Origin: Candidatus Rifleibacteriota bacterium
Lineage (GTDB): Bacteria > Muiribacteriota > Ozemobacteria > Ozemobacterales > Ozemobacteraceae
Assembly: GCA_015233155.1 (NCBI GenBank)
Contig: JADFYG010000004.1
Coordinates: forward strand, 62,001-126,000
DNA length: 64,000 nt
Direction of reading: 5' to 3'
The position numbers and the translations under genes were made by a program. The stretch's first letter is position 1. Every line of letters begins with the position of its first letter. This document shows positions 44,768 through 53,087 of the stretch, one piece after another. A model generated the notes under the pieces. The model did not search any database. It was given only the letters and a program-made list of their open reading frames with translations, and was not told the DNA's origin.

Positions 44768-46740
44768 GTTCCATCCTCCGTAATTCTCTGGAATGTTATC
44801 TGAGGGGCTGGAATAATCTGAAAAAAATCTCCCTCGGAAGAACTTCTATTCAGATCCGGATTATAGGTGATGGTATGTTTGCCATTGGCCCAGTTCTCAA
44901 GTTGAAGATAATCCACAACCAGGCAGCCCTTAAGTTTGAGGGGCTTTGTGACGATGACGTTGCCCTGATCTCCCACTGCCATGATTCCTGCTTCGATCTC
45001 CTGGGTAGTATCGATAGTGATATTCCCTCCGCGGGTATACAAAATGCAAAAATCGTCCGGGGCGGCAGTGGCTTTTTTCTTTATTCCGGAAAGAATTCTG
45101 AATCCATCAGCAATTATGACACCTTTTCCGGAAAACTCAACAGGACCTTGATTCGGTCCCTGGAAAGTAACTTCGTCGAAAACGGTGGTAATTCCGCGAA
45201 GATTGAGCTCGCCTTTCGCTTTATCATACACGGATGATGTTTTAAATATGTCAAAATAATCCATGGTTTTAGATCTAAGCAAACCATGTGCATAAGGACG
45301 AAAATCAGCATCAAATGGATGCATTCGCCCGCCGTCTTTTCGGAAAAAATCCTGTGGGGATGGATAAGAGTCCTTTTCAGAACCATCCCGTCTTTCGAAA
45401 TTCTGTTGTTTTGAAGTGAAAAGAAAATTGTCCTCAAAACGCGAAATCAGCGGCAGGGTCTTTGCTGCATCTCGTTGGTCAATCTGGGCAAGATTCGTCA
45501 GGAAAGTCTTAATATTCGTATTAGAAATAGGATTCTTGGGGATGGGTAGACAAAAAAGCTTATAGGCTGGGTCATTTTTAATTTTGTTTTTATCACTCTG
45601 GGAGATTTTTCCAACGTTATCGAGATTCAAGTTGAACTTCACAGTGTAGAGAAAACGCTGTCTGATTGCTCCCTCAAGGATAGAAGCCGCATAAGCGGGG
45701 TCGCGGGCCATAATTCCGTTGTCGGAAATCTGAAGAACGCCAGGGTTTGTATTGCACTGAAAACTTTCCAGGGCGTCCTTGACTCCCTCTTTCGTCTTGC
45801 TTTCGTAGTCGCCTTGTGCCCCAGAATATTGTGATTTCCAGATAGGCCCAATTTGGGCTTCAAAAACACCGGTCATTCCCTGAAGATCGTTCTGGAACCC
45901 TCTTAACGATGGGAATAAATTGCAGCAGTCACTAAGGGGGACAGTGTAAATTATTTTCGGGACAAATTTGGGAAATAATTCCTGGTACTGGCTAAAATTT
46001 TCCGCCACGTTAAAAAAGATGGGGCTGTCATTGAGATACTTTTTGATGTCGGTGCCGCCAAAAAATATTTTCCCTCTTTTTTCGACGGGAATCTGGCTTT
46101 GATCACGGACGACAATCTGGATGTTATCGGCGTTATAGGAGGATTTTATTGGGGTAGAGGTCTGAAATTCTCTCATTCCACATCGAACAAAAAGAGCGTA
46201 ATCAAGAAGAAAATTGGTGGCGTAGTAAGGTTTTCTTTTTTGGCTGGTGACCAGTGAAATAATTCTGAAATCATGATGTCTGGTTATTTGACACTGGGCT
46301 ACTATTTTGGTTCTCTGCTTTAAAACTGCCGCCACTGAAATTTGAAACGTCCCGACACCCTCTCCAGGGTAAAGCCTGTTGCCATAGATATCTGAATCAC
46401 GGAAATCGATGATCATAGCGGAGGCGATAAAGCTCAGATCATCGCCGGAATTCGGGGAAAAATCTTCCATGATCGGAAGCTGAAAACTCAATGTTGAATC
46501 TTTTTTGTGCTTAAAAAGGAATTTGAATTTCTCGGAGTTGATATTTTTTGTTTCACTGAAAAATATTGCAAAAGCCTCATCAATGGCTGACTCCGCAATT
46601 TGTCTGACCAGTTCACTTTTCTCAAATCGAAAAGCCATTGCGCCTGCCTGGCGAGACATTTGATGGAACTGGACAGTCAAAACTCCAATTATGATCAAAA
46701 TAAAAACGATGAAAGAATAAAGTATAAACCCTTTTCTCAT
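44764..46740 (-). CDS. Large PilX/GspK-like pseudopilus protein
   Basis: The 658-residue protein starts MRKGFILYSFIVFILIIIGV: a very short basic leader, Gly-Phe, then a hydrophobic helix without Glu at +5, as in PilX and GspK tip subunits. A helical stretch (about 25-60) leads into a large extracytoplasmic region of over 550 residues. Its end (GKGVIIADGFRIL; GGNITIDTTQ; GNVIVTKPLKLKG) looks like a beta-helix. The start follows directly on the FecR gene stop (TAGATG). It could be the tip of the pseudopilus encoded with the two smaller prepilins. No ATPase, platform or secretin gene is in the window. Confidence 0.75.
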   Translation of the reverse strand: MRKGFILYSFIVFILIIIGVLTVQFHQMSRQAGAMAFRFEKSELVRQIAESAIDEAFAIFFSETKNINSEKFKFLFKHKKDSTLSFQLPIMEDFSPNSGDDLSFIASAMIIDFRDSDIYGNRLYPGEGVGTFQISVAAVLKQRTKIVAQCQITRHHDFRIISLVTSQKRKPYYATNFLLDYALFVRCGMREFQTSTPIKSSYNADNIQIVVRDQSQIPVEKRGKIFFGGTDIKKYLNDSPIFFNVAENFSQYQELFPKFVPKIIYTVPLSDCCNLFPSLRGFQNDLQGMTGVFEAQIGPIWKSQYSGAQGDYESKTKEGVKDALESFQCNTNPGVLQISDNGIMARDPAYAASILEGAIRQRFLYTVKFNLNLDNVGKISQSDKNKIKNDPAYKLFCLPIPKNPISNTNIKTFLTNLAQIDQRDAAKTLPLISRFEDNFLFTSKQQNFERRDGSEKDSYPSPQDFFRKDGGRMHPFDADFRPYAHGLLRSKTMDYFDIFKTSSVYDKAKGELNLRGITTVFDEVTFQGPNQGPVEFSGKGVIIADGFRILSGIKKKATAAPDDFCILYTRGGNITIDTTQEIEAGIMAVGDQGNVIVTKPLKLKGCLVVDYLQLENWANGKHTITYNPDLNRSSSEGDFFQIIPAPQITFQRITEDGT

Positions 46741-47574
46741 CTATTTCTCATCATTTGGATATAAGGCCCCCGAGCCATTTCGAAGTACTGGCGAACGTGG
46801 TGCCAATTCTTTCGATCCAGTGGAAGATACCATATCTATGGTTCCTCCAGCAACGAGGGTTCGTGAAAGCTGTCCGTTGGGTGTCACCTTTACCTTTCCG
46901 GAAACAACTGTTACCAATGAATTATTTTCATTCACGATGCATGAAAAAATAGTTCCTAAAACCTCAATCTGACCATGGGGAGTAACTGCCTTAAAGTTTT
47001 GGGAAGATGGCTTCACTGTGGCCGTTATTTTTCCGAAACTTAATTCGAAACCACGTTCCCCTACTCGTAAAAACGTTTTCCCTTCGGCCTCGAGGCGAGA
47101 ACCATCCGGAGCGACCACAAGTGCATATCCATCATTTATTTCGAGAGGTTGATTCAAGGGAATTTGTTGAGTATTTCCGCCCATGGAGCATTGATAGTAG
47201 ATCTTTTTTTGAATCACCGAGGGCTTTCCTGTAAATTGAAAAACGAGAAAAAGAAGGCAGCCGGCGAAAGCCAGACTTCCAAATGCTGATTTCACGTTAA
47301 AAAATTGCGAGAGAAGGGAAGTTATCGCCCAGGGATGAGAGGCAGTTGAAGCTGGTTGCTGGAAGATTTGATCATAGTCCTGCAGGATTTTACCTTTCAA
47401 ATTTTCATATTTTTTCCCGGAGTACCATGATCCGTGATCTTGAATCACAGGAATAATCTCCCGAACATTTCTGCACTCAGAGCACTCCTGGACATGAGCT
47501 TTCAGTTCACTGGATATTTTCTTTGGCTTCAGGAGTTCATCCCGAAATTTTTCGCAATGGGTATTTAATGCCAT
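46741..47574 (-). CDS. Membrane anti-sigma factor with zinc finger and FecR domain
   Basis: This 277-residue protein has a zinc-finger anti-sigma motif at its N-terminus (H27-xxx-C31-xx-C34), which clamps ECF sigma factors in many systems. One membrane helix (about 98-116, GSLAFAGCLLFLVFQFTG) is followed by a periplasmic FecR-like domain (VAPDGSRLEAEGKTFLRVGERGF; VTPHGQIEVLGTIFSC). The gene starts 1 nt after the sigma factor stop, so the two are made together. The FecR part probably senses an envelope signal and frees the sigma factor, as in FecR-type systems; this is inferred. Confidence 0.88.
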   Translation of the reverse strand: MALNTHCEKFRDELLKPKKISSELKAHVQECSECRNVREIIPVIQDHGSWYSGKKYENLKGKILQDYDQIFQQPASTASHPWAITSLLSQFFNVKSAFGSLAFAGCLLFLVFQFTGKPSVIQKKIYYQCSMGGNTQQIPLNQPLEINDGYALVVAPDGSRLEAEGKTFLRVGERGFELSFGKITATVKPSSQNFKAVTPHGQIEVLGTIFSCIVNENNSLVTVVSGKVKVTPNGQLSRTLVAGGTIDMVSSTGSKELAPRSPVLRNGSGALYPNDEK

Positions 47575-47575
47575 T

Positions 47576-48103
47576 TTATGTTGCCTCGCGTCCGAACGCC
47601 CTCAGGCGCTGCATAATTCGATATAATCTTACTCTCAGAGCTCCCTCGGGGTCGCCTGTTATTTCAGAAATCTCGGCAAAAGAAAGATCTTGAAAAAATC
47701 TCATTTCCAGCAGAAATTTGGCATCCTCCGGGAGGCGGTCCAATAAATTTCGAACCATCTCCTGTTTTTCCGTTTGTTCATCTGACGGAATTTCCGGATA
47801 GTTTCCATCAATTTCCAGAAATCTGGTTTTTGGGGTTTTTCGCCAGTCATCTATGTATACATGTCTGCCAATAGTGGTTAGCCAAGTAATGAATGGTTTT
47901 TCCGGACGATATTGAGAAAGGCTTCGGAGAACTTTGATGAATGTTTCCTGAGCTAAGTCTTCTACTTGGGCATCGGGAACTCCCAAATATCGTAAAAAAC
48001 CGATGAGAGTTGGCAAATGGCGATCTACAAGGCTCTCGAAGTCTCGTTTACTACCCCGGCAGGCTTGAGATACCAGTTCTGCGTCGCTTGGGGACTGAGG
48101 CAC
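47576..48103 (-). CDS. ECF-type RNA polymerase sigma factor
   Basis: This 175-residue sigma-70 family protein has only regions 2 and 4. Region 2 includes DLAQETFIKVLRSL and the DNA-melting/recognition stretch WLTTIGRHVYIDDWRK. Region 4 has the helix-turn-helix FAEISEITGDPEGALRVR. It is the first gene of a tightly packed run: sigma, anti-sigma, three prepilin-like proteins and the HEAT protein. That strongly suggests it controls this operon. Target promoters cannot be named from the sequence. Confidence 0.95.
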   Translation of the reverse strand: MPQSPSDAELVSQACRGSKRDFESLVDRHLPTLIGFLRYLGVPDAQVEDLAQETFIKVLRSLSQYRPEKPFITWLTTIGRHVYIDDWRKTPKTRFLEIDGNYPEIPSDEQTEKQEMVRNLLDRLPEDAKFLLEMRFFQDLSFAEISEITGDPEGALRVRLYRIMQRLRAFGREAT

Positions 48104-48139
48104 CCTGTTTTGCGCCTCCTGATTTCGTTTGGGTTATAT

Positions 48140-48168
48140 TTCCCTGGCGTCCAGAGGACGCCAGGGAA
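48140..48168. terminator. Perfect 13-bp hairpin between lipoprotein and sigma genes
   Basis: TTCCCTGGCGTCC (48140-48152), loop AGA, then GGACGCCAGGGAA (48156-48168) form a perfect stem. It sits between the end of the repeat lipoprotein gene (48221) and the sigma gene start (48103) on the minus strand. There is no T-run after it on either strand, so it may stabilise or attenuate a transcript rather than end it. Confidence 0.45.
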
Positions 48169-48220
48169 TATTTGGCTAGGTTCTTAAGGAATTATCAGTT
48201 CCGTTAATTATTGTTTTGCA

Positions 48221-49417
48221 TCATTCATCGGTATTTCCCGAATCATCAGATCCGGCATTGATGGCGCCTGAAGTAGAAGGGGCGTCTTCAGGGGATACGG
48301 TTGGAACAGAGTTGTCGCCAGATCCGGCATTTATTACACCAGCAGTAGAAGGGGTGTCTTCAGGGGATACGGTTGGAGCCGATGTGTCACCAGGATCGGC
48401 ATTGATGGCGCCAGTTGTAACAGGGGTTTCCTGGGTTGTCGCCGAGTTATCTGCCGCCGGTGGCGTTGGTCCATTATTGTTCCATTGCGCGGCTCTTTCT
48501 TCGGGTGTCATGTTCTGCAATTTTTCCCACTCAGCTTGCTTTGCAGCGGCATCAGATGGTCCATTCTGGTTCCATTGCGCGGCTCTTTCTTCGGGTGTCA
48601 TGTTCTGCAATTTTTCCCACTCAGCTTGCTTTGCAGCGGCATCAGATGGTCCATTCTGGTTCCATTGCGCGGCTCTTTGTTCGGGTGTCATGTTCTGTAG
48701 TTTTTCCCACTCAGCTTGCTTTGCAGCGGCATCAGATGGTCCATTCTGGTTCCATTGCGCGGCTCTTTCTTCGGGTGTCATGTTCTGCAATTTTTCCCAC
48801 TCAGCTTGCTTTGCAGCGGCATCAGATGGTCCATTCTGGTTCCATTGCGCGGCTCTTTCTTCGGGTGTCATGTTCTGCAATTTTTCCCACTCAGCTTTTT
48901 TGGCAGCAGCATCTGACGGTCCGTTCTGGTTCCATAGAGCGGCTCTTTGTTCGGGTGTCATATTCTGCAATTTATTCCACTCAGCTTCAGAAGATGACAC
49001 TGTGGGGGTTTGAGAAGGCGTCGTAGTTTTTGGCGTAGTGACAGCTGCCGGGGTCGCAGCAGTTTTGGGTTGGGCCACAGCAACAGGTGCTGCGACTGGA
49101 GAAACGGTCTTTATCACTGATGCCGGGGTGTTCCTTATCGTGGCAGTATCTCCATTTGGGTTAACCACTTTGGCTGCAGCTGATGGCGCTGCCACGGGAG
49201 CAGCTGTGGCAGCAGTCGGAGTTTTTGGCGTTGTGGGGGCAGCAGTGTTTGTGGTTTTTGGGGCGGTAGTTCCAGTAAGTGCTTTGCCTATCGTGGTACA
49301 AAGTTCTCCTATAAACGTGAAAAGACCTCCTATGCCTGCACAACCAGACATGGAAATGGTAACAATCAGCATGCAGCTAATGAACATCCCGCCTTTTAAG
49401 ATTCGTCGACTATTCAT
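48221..49417 (-). CDS. Repeat lipoprotein with Trp-containing 30-aa repeats
   Basis: This 398-residue lipoprotein precursor carries a leader ending in the lipobox SMSGC (Cys26). After a Gly-rich stretch comes a Thr/Ala/Pro-rich spacer (about 50-150). Six 30-residue repeats follow (EWEKLQNMTPEERAAQWNQN type, about 150-315), then three 24-residue acidic repeats built on AINAGSGD and PTVSPED. The first domain is reminiscent of stalk or cell-wall-spanning spacers, and the Trp-rich repeats may be binding units. The gene lies 117 bp before the sigma gene on the same strand. I know no family for it. Confidence 0.85.
   Translation of the reverse strand: MNSRRILKGGMFISCMLIVTISMSGCAGIGGLFTFIGELCTTIGKALTGTTAPKTTNTAAPTTPKTPTAATAAPVAAPSAAAKVVNPNGDTATIRNTPASVIKTVSPVAAPVAVAQPKTAATPAAVTTPKTTTPSQTPTVSSSEAEWNKLQNMTPEQRAALWNQNGPSDAAAKKAEWEKLQNMTPEERAAQWNQNGPSDAAAKQAEWEKLQNMTPEERAAQWNQNGPSDAAAKQAEWEKLQNMTPEQRAAQWNQNGPSDAAAKQAEWEKLQNMTPEERAAQWNQNGPSDAAAKQAEWEKLQNMTPEERAAQWNNNGPTPPAADNSATTQETPVTTGAINADPGDTSAPTVSPEDTPSTAGVINAGSGDNSVPTVSPEDAPSTSGAINAGSDDSGNTDE
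48236..48440 (-). repeat. 72-bp tandem repeats, 3 copies, lipoprotein C-terminus
   Basis: The landmark CCGGCAT/TCGGCAT recurs at 48252, 48324 and 48396, a period of exactly 72 bp (24 codons). The unit encodes an acidic, Pro/Thr/Ser-rich segment. Confidence 0.85.
48465..48990 (-). repeat. 90-bp tandem repeats, 6 copies, inside the lipoprotein gene
   Basis: TCGGGTGTCA recurs at 48501, 48591, 48681, 48771, 48861 and 48951, giving a 90-bp (30-codon) period. The middle copies are almost identical in DNA, with the outer ones more diverged (ALWNQN, NNNGPTP). The pattern indicates recent expansion by slippage or recombination. Confidence 0.95.
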
Positions 49418-49774
49418 ACTTTTTTCCCCCTCGCTTCTTCAAGTTTTCAATAAGTGAGAACTTCTACTTCCCTTACGCAATTTTTTCCCGGATGTTACAC
49501 AATTCTCAAAAAAGAAAAAAATCGACAGGGTTGATCCGGTGTTACATTATATTGAGCGCTGACAAGCTCATTATATGCCAAAAGATAACATGTCCCATTT
49601 TATTGCGCAATTTTATCAGGGGCTTTAATTCTCTTAGGATATGGCGTTTTCGTCGTGCGTGTCGTATCGAATATCTGCCGACTTTCTCGGCGGGCCCAGC
49701 GGTCCCGCCCTACCTCAAGGCGAATCGGGTTATACAAGCTATTCCTCGGCTGTGAATTAATTGACCTCGCAATT
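49418..49774. other. Intergenic region with a palindromic repeat
   Basis: This is about 350 bp between the lipoprotein start and the helicase stop. It must hold the lipoprotein promoter (minus strand), but I see no near-consensus boxes. Near the helicase side there is a hairpin: GGCGGGCCC (49689-49697), loop AGC, GGTCCCGCC (49701-49709), one mismatch, followed by CTACCTCAAGG. On the minus strand this reads CCTTGAGGTAGGG, similar to TTCAAGGTAGGGG at 16 kb. No gene is apparent. Confidence 0.4.
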
Positions 49775-52700
49775 TTACCGGTTTTCGTAATAGTATTCTT
49801 CCATATTTTCCGTATTTGTTACGGATGATGAGGTTCCGGATCTTCCGCATAATATTGCAAAGTGACATCCGGCACACGTTTCAGGTGGGGCCGGGGCGAA
49901 CTGGCTCTCTTGCCTAATTCTATCGACAAGCTTGGCCGCCCATCTTTCGAATGCTTCCAGATCTGGCTCGGAAGGCTCAATGCGCACTTCTTCCGGCGTC
50001 AGATACACCAGTTCAATGCGAGCGAAGTTCAACTCTCCAAGCCGACCGAGAATACCGTGTCGCGCTGCAGCCAGATAAAGGGCCATCTGGCGCGTATATC
50101 CAGCATGAGCTTCCTGCGTAAAATTGCGTGTTTTGTAGTCGATGACCGAAATATCGTCGCCGTCTAAATCCACGCGATCAGCGAACCCTCGTATTCTGAA
50201 TGATCCGGAGGGCGCGCTGAAACGCATGTTTATCTCGGCTTCAAGCAGCCAGGCATCATGAGCGGCGAGGGGAGAAACCAGATAGCGATTCAATATGGCT
50301 CGTGCGCGTTGTTCCACGCTTTCATCGCAGCCGTCGACAAGTGGAATCAATCGGATCAGTCCGTCGCTCAAATGTGTCTTTCGTTCTTCAGACGACAGAG
50401 ATGATACGGAGACCGAGTGATATAAACGCAGGGTGTTATGTACAAGCGTTCCAGCAATCCGGCGAGTTGCAGGACCAGGCTCATCAGAAAAAGGCGTCAC
50501 ATGCCTTCGAGTGTAAAAAAAGTGACGCGGACATTTCTCGAACATAGTCAGATCCGCAAGGGAAAAAACTTCTTCCCGAGAGATCGACAACGCATTCTGA
50601 GGAGAAGATAGGGGCGCGACAAGAAATGATTTCAGTGCCGTAACTTCGCTCGTTATTGCGGCAATATCGATGCTTTTGACTGGAGGAACCGCTGGTGGAA
50701 CCGGAGGAATGGCACCGGCTTCCAGCCACTCGTCAGTGACTTTTTCCGCCTGCTCTATTGGAAGAACGCTGCCTATGGAAATACAGTCAGGCGCTGTCGT
50801 TGACGAACCAGAAACAATGTTAATCAGGTCATACAGAGGCTCTTCAGGTTTTTCTGCGCGCGAAGCGCGGCCGGAGATTATAAGCAGTTCTTCCGCGCGT
50901 GTAAGTGCGACATACCATTTTCTGCGCTCCTCGTCTTGCTGAGATCGGCTTTCGATGGCATCATGAGCCTTGAGTTTTTGATCTGAGCGGGTTTTGTTGT
51001 TTTCATCCTTTCTCAGAAGCAGGCCATGCTCACGTGTAAATGTGAGGAGGTCGCTGCGTCGGTGTATGCGGTTTTTCAGGAATGGCAGGAAAACAACGGG
51101 AAATTCAAGCCCCTTGGCTTTATGAATTGTAAGTATCTTCACTGCGTCACTATCTTCTAGGCCTATTCCGGCTTCATCTTCGTCTGCTTCTGATGCGAGA
51201 AAACCTTCCAGATATTGAAGAAAGTCGCGCAGTGTCGTAAAAAGCCCATTGGACTCGAATGCCCGGACGATATCCACGAATTTGATGAGGTTATTTTCCA
51301 TACGTCGTCGACGTAAAGGATGTGATTGGGAAGCGGCATATTCCCGGAATCCCGCTTCATCAAGCAGGTAATAAACCAGATCTAGCAGACGCGCAGAGGA
51401 GCGACGGTCACGAAGTCGCGTGAGAATGTCGCGAAGCTCTCGAGCCCGGTCGGGCAGGGCCGCATCCGGAAGGCGATCGAAATGCTCAGCCAGAGAGACG
51501 CGTTCTGTGCGTCCTGCCATGGAGAGAGAAGCTATTTCCGCGTCGGAGATTCCGTAAAGTGGCCCCGACAGGATATTCACGAGAGAGCGATCATCGCGTG
51601 GATTAACGAGTAGCCTCAGGAAAGACACTATACCCATTATTTCGCCGCGATCGTAGAATCCGAGCCCTCCAGAGAGGAGATACGGGATATTTCTTGCCAG
51701 CAGCGCATCTTCAAACGGTTTTGGAAGATTTTTTATAGAGTCGACGATGATTGCAATGTCTCCAAAATTGAGCGGGGTGGGTTTCATTGCACGCTGAAAG
51801 CCGGAACGCACAAGCCGGTCAATGATGCCGGCGATGGTTTCGGCCTCGCGCTTGTCGTCTGCATCAGGGGAAAGTAAAATTGCAACCGGCTTTTGACGCG
51901 GGGAGATGCCAGCCACTGCCTTTTGCGTGTCAACAGCGAGTACAGACGTGTCAAGGTTCCCGGCGGCAAGGTAGCGATCCGCAACAGTTAAAATCTCTGT
52001 ATAGGAGCGAAAATTTTCGCGCAATGTGATAATTCGGTCAGCGGTGAACTCGTTGAATGTCGCCAGATCGGCGCCTTGAAATCTGTATATGCTTTGTCTG
52101 GGGTCTCCAACGACCGTGAGATGCCCTTCCAGATCCCGGGGCGTATCAGATGCACTTGAGACAGGCCGTCTTTTCCGGATGCGCTTTGGGTTGCCGTCAG
52201 GATTCGTGTTTGCCGGAATTGTGACAGGACGACATATTTCCCCGGAGTGGTGCGAATTTTCGGAGGATATGTCTGAGTTAATAAGTTTGTCGCGATTTTC
52301 GAGAAACAGATTTATTATTGCAAACTGGTCGCGGTTATTGTCCTGAAATTCGTCGATCAGGAATACGCGCTCTCGCGGCGGATCGCCCTGTTCCATGCGT
52401 GCTGCGATGGTTTCGCGGCCTTTGATAAGAATGTCGTCGAAATCCAATAATCTGCGTTCTTCCAGTATCTGCAGATACTGGCAATGGAAGCGGAACAGCC
52501 AGTTCAGGACGTTTTTCATGAAAATGTCATTTTTGCTGTCTATCCCACGCAGGGCCTCTTCGTAGAAAGTATGGGGGGAAAGCAGATAACGACGAATTTT
52601 CCCGAGCACCCGGGGAAAGGCAGCCAGCAGGCGGAGACACATTTTTCCGCCAAGTCCCTCCGGGCCGCTAAAAAGGGCTTCGGAGTGGATTTCCCCAAAG

Positions 52701-53086
52701 CGGGTCGATATTTGTGACAACAACAGCTTTCTGGCACTCTCAGTCAGAATTGTTGTTGAAATGTCTATTCCGGCCGCAAAAGGGTCTGACTTGAGAATGC
52801 GTGCGAGAAATGAGTGAAATGTCGAGATAGTGGTTTCCTGCAGTAAACCAGCTGAAAGACCCTGTTTAAGGATGAGTCGATCCTTCATTGCCGCTGCGGC
52901 CTTGTTTGTGTATGTTAGTGCGACGAGTTCGTTGGGGCGCACTCCTGTTTTAATCAGGGCGGCGATTCGACGTGTAAGCACCTCGGTTTTTCCGGAACCA
53001 GCACCCGCGATTATTTTTAATCGGCCAGATGGCGGAGCCTCTATGGCTTCGCGCTGATTATCCGTCAGACCTAGATGTTTCTCCAA
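49775..53086 (-). CDS. UvrD/RecB-like helicase with PD-(D/E)XK nuclease and Fe-S cysteines
   Basis: This encodes about 1,103 residues. Superfamily 1 helicase motifs are in order: Walker A (IIAGAGSGKTEVLTRR), motif II (VFLIDEFQDNNRDQF), motif III (VVGDPRQSIYRFQGAD) and motif VI (KWYVALTRAEELLI). The C-terminus has a RecB-like nuclease (VIDYKTRNF). It also has a four-cysteine pattern, one in EKCPRHFFY and three in CAGCHFAILC, as in AddB/Cas4-type Fe-S nucleases. It is probably a DNA repair or recombination enzyme of the AddA/RecB kind. I take TTG 53086 as the start, 1 nt after the cyclase stop. A frame open further up to 53278 lies inside the cyclase gene and lacks helicase features. No AddB partner is visible. 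Confidence 0.88.
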   Translation of the reverse strand: MEKHLGLTDNQREAIEAPPSGRLKIIAGAGSGKTEVLTRRIAALIKTGVRPNELVALTYTNKAAAAMKDRLILKQGLSAGLLQETTISTFHSFLARILKSDPFAAGIDISTTILTESARKLLLSQISTRFGEIHSEALFSGPEGLGGKMCLRLLAAFPRVLGKIRRYLLSPHTFYEEALRGIDSKNDIFMKNVLNWLFRFHCQYLQILEERRLLDFDDILIKGRETIAARMEQGDPPRERVFLIDEFQDNNRDQFAIINLFLENRDKLINSDISSENSHHSGEICRPVTIPANTNPDGNPKRIRKRRPVSSASDTPRDLEGHLTVVGDPRQSIYRFQGADLATFNEFTADRIITLRENFRSYTEILTVADRYLAAGNLDTSVLAVDTQKAVAGISPRQKPVAILLSPDADDKREAETIAGIIDRLVRSGFQRAMKPTPLNFGDIAIIVDSIKNLPKPFEDALLARNIPYLLSGGLGFYDRGEIMGIVSFLRLLVNPRDDRSLVNILSGPLYGISDAEIASLSMAGRTERVSLAEHFDRLPDAALPDRARELRDILTRLRDRRSSARLLDLVYYLLDEAGFREYAASQSHPLRRRRMENNLIKFVDIVRAFESNGLFTTLRDFLQYLEGFLASEADEDEAGIGLEDSDAVKILTIHKAKGLEFPVVFLPFLKNRIHRRSDLLTFTREHGLLLRKDENNKTRSDQKLKAHDAIESRSQQDEERRKWYVALTRAEELLIISGRASRAEKPEEPLYDLINIVSGSSTTAPDCISIGSVLPIEQAEKVTDEWLEAGAIPPVPPAVPPVKSIDIAAITSEVTALKSFLVAPLSSPQNALSISREEVFSLADLTMFEKCPRHFFYTRRHVTPFSDEPGPATRRIAGTLVHNTLRLYHSVSVSSLSSEERKTHLSDGLIRLIPLVDGCDESVEQRARAILNRYLVSPLAAHDAWLLEAEINMRFSAPSGSFRIRGFADRVDLDGDDISVIDYKTRNFTQEAHAGYTRQMALYLAAARHGILGRLGELNFARIELVYLTPEEVRIEPSEPDLEAFERWAAKLVDRIRQESQFAPAPPETCAGCHFAILCGRSGTSSSVTNTENMEEYYYENR

Positions 53087-53087
53087 T

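Noticed and set aside
48465..48990. Regular 90-bp repeats as a CRISPR array
   Set aside because: Repeats are contiguous in-frame coding units without unique spacers, and no cas genes are near.
48216..49013. 265- and 196-codon plus-strand frames with Cys/Phe-rich repeats
   Set aside because: Antisense to the lipoprotein's 90-bp repeats; the lipobox gene on the minus strand is the real one.
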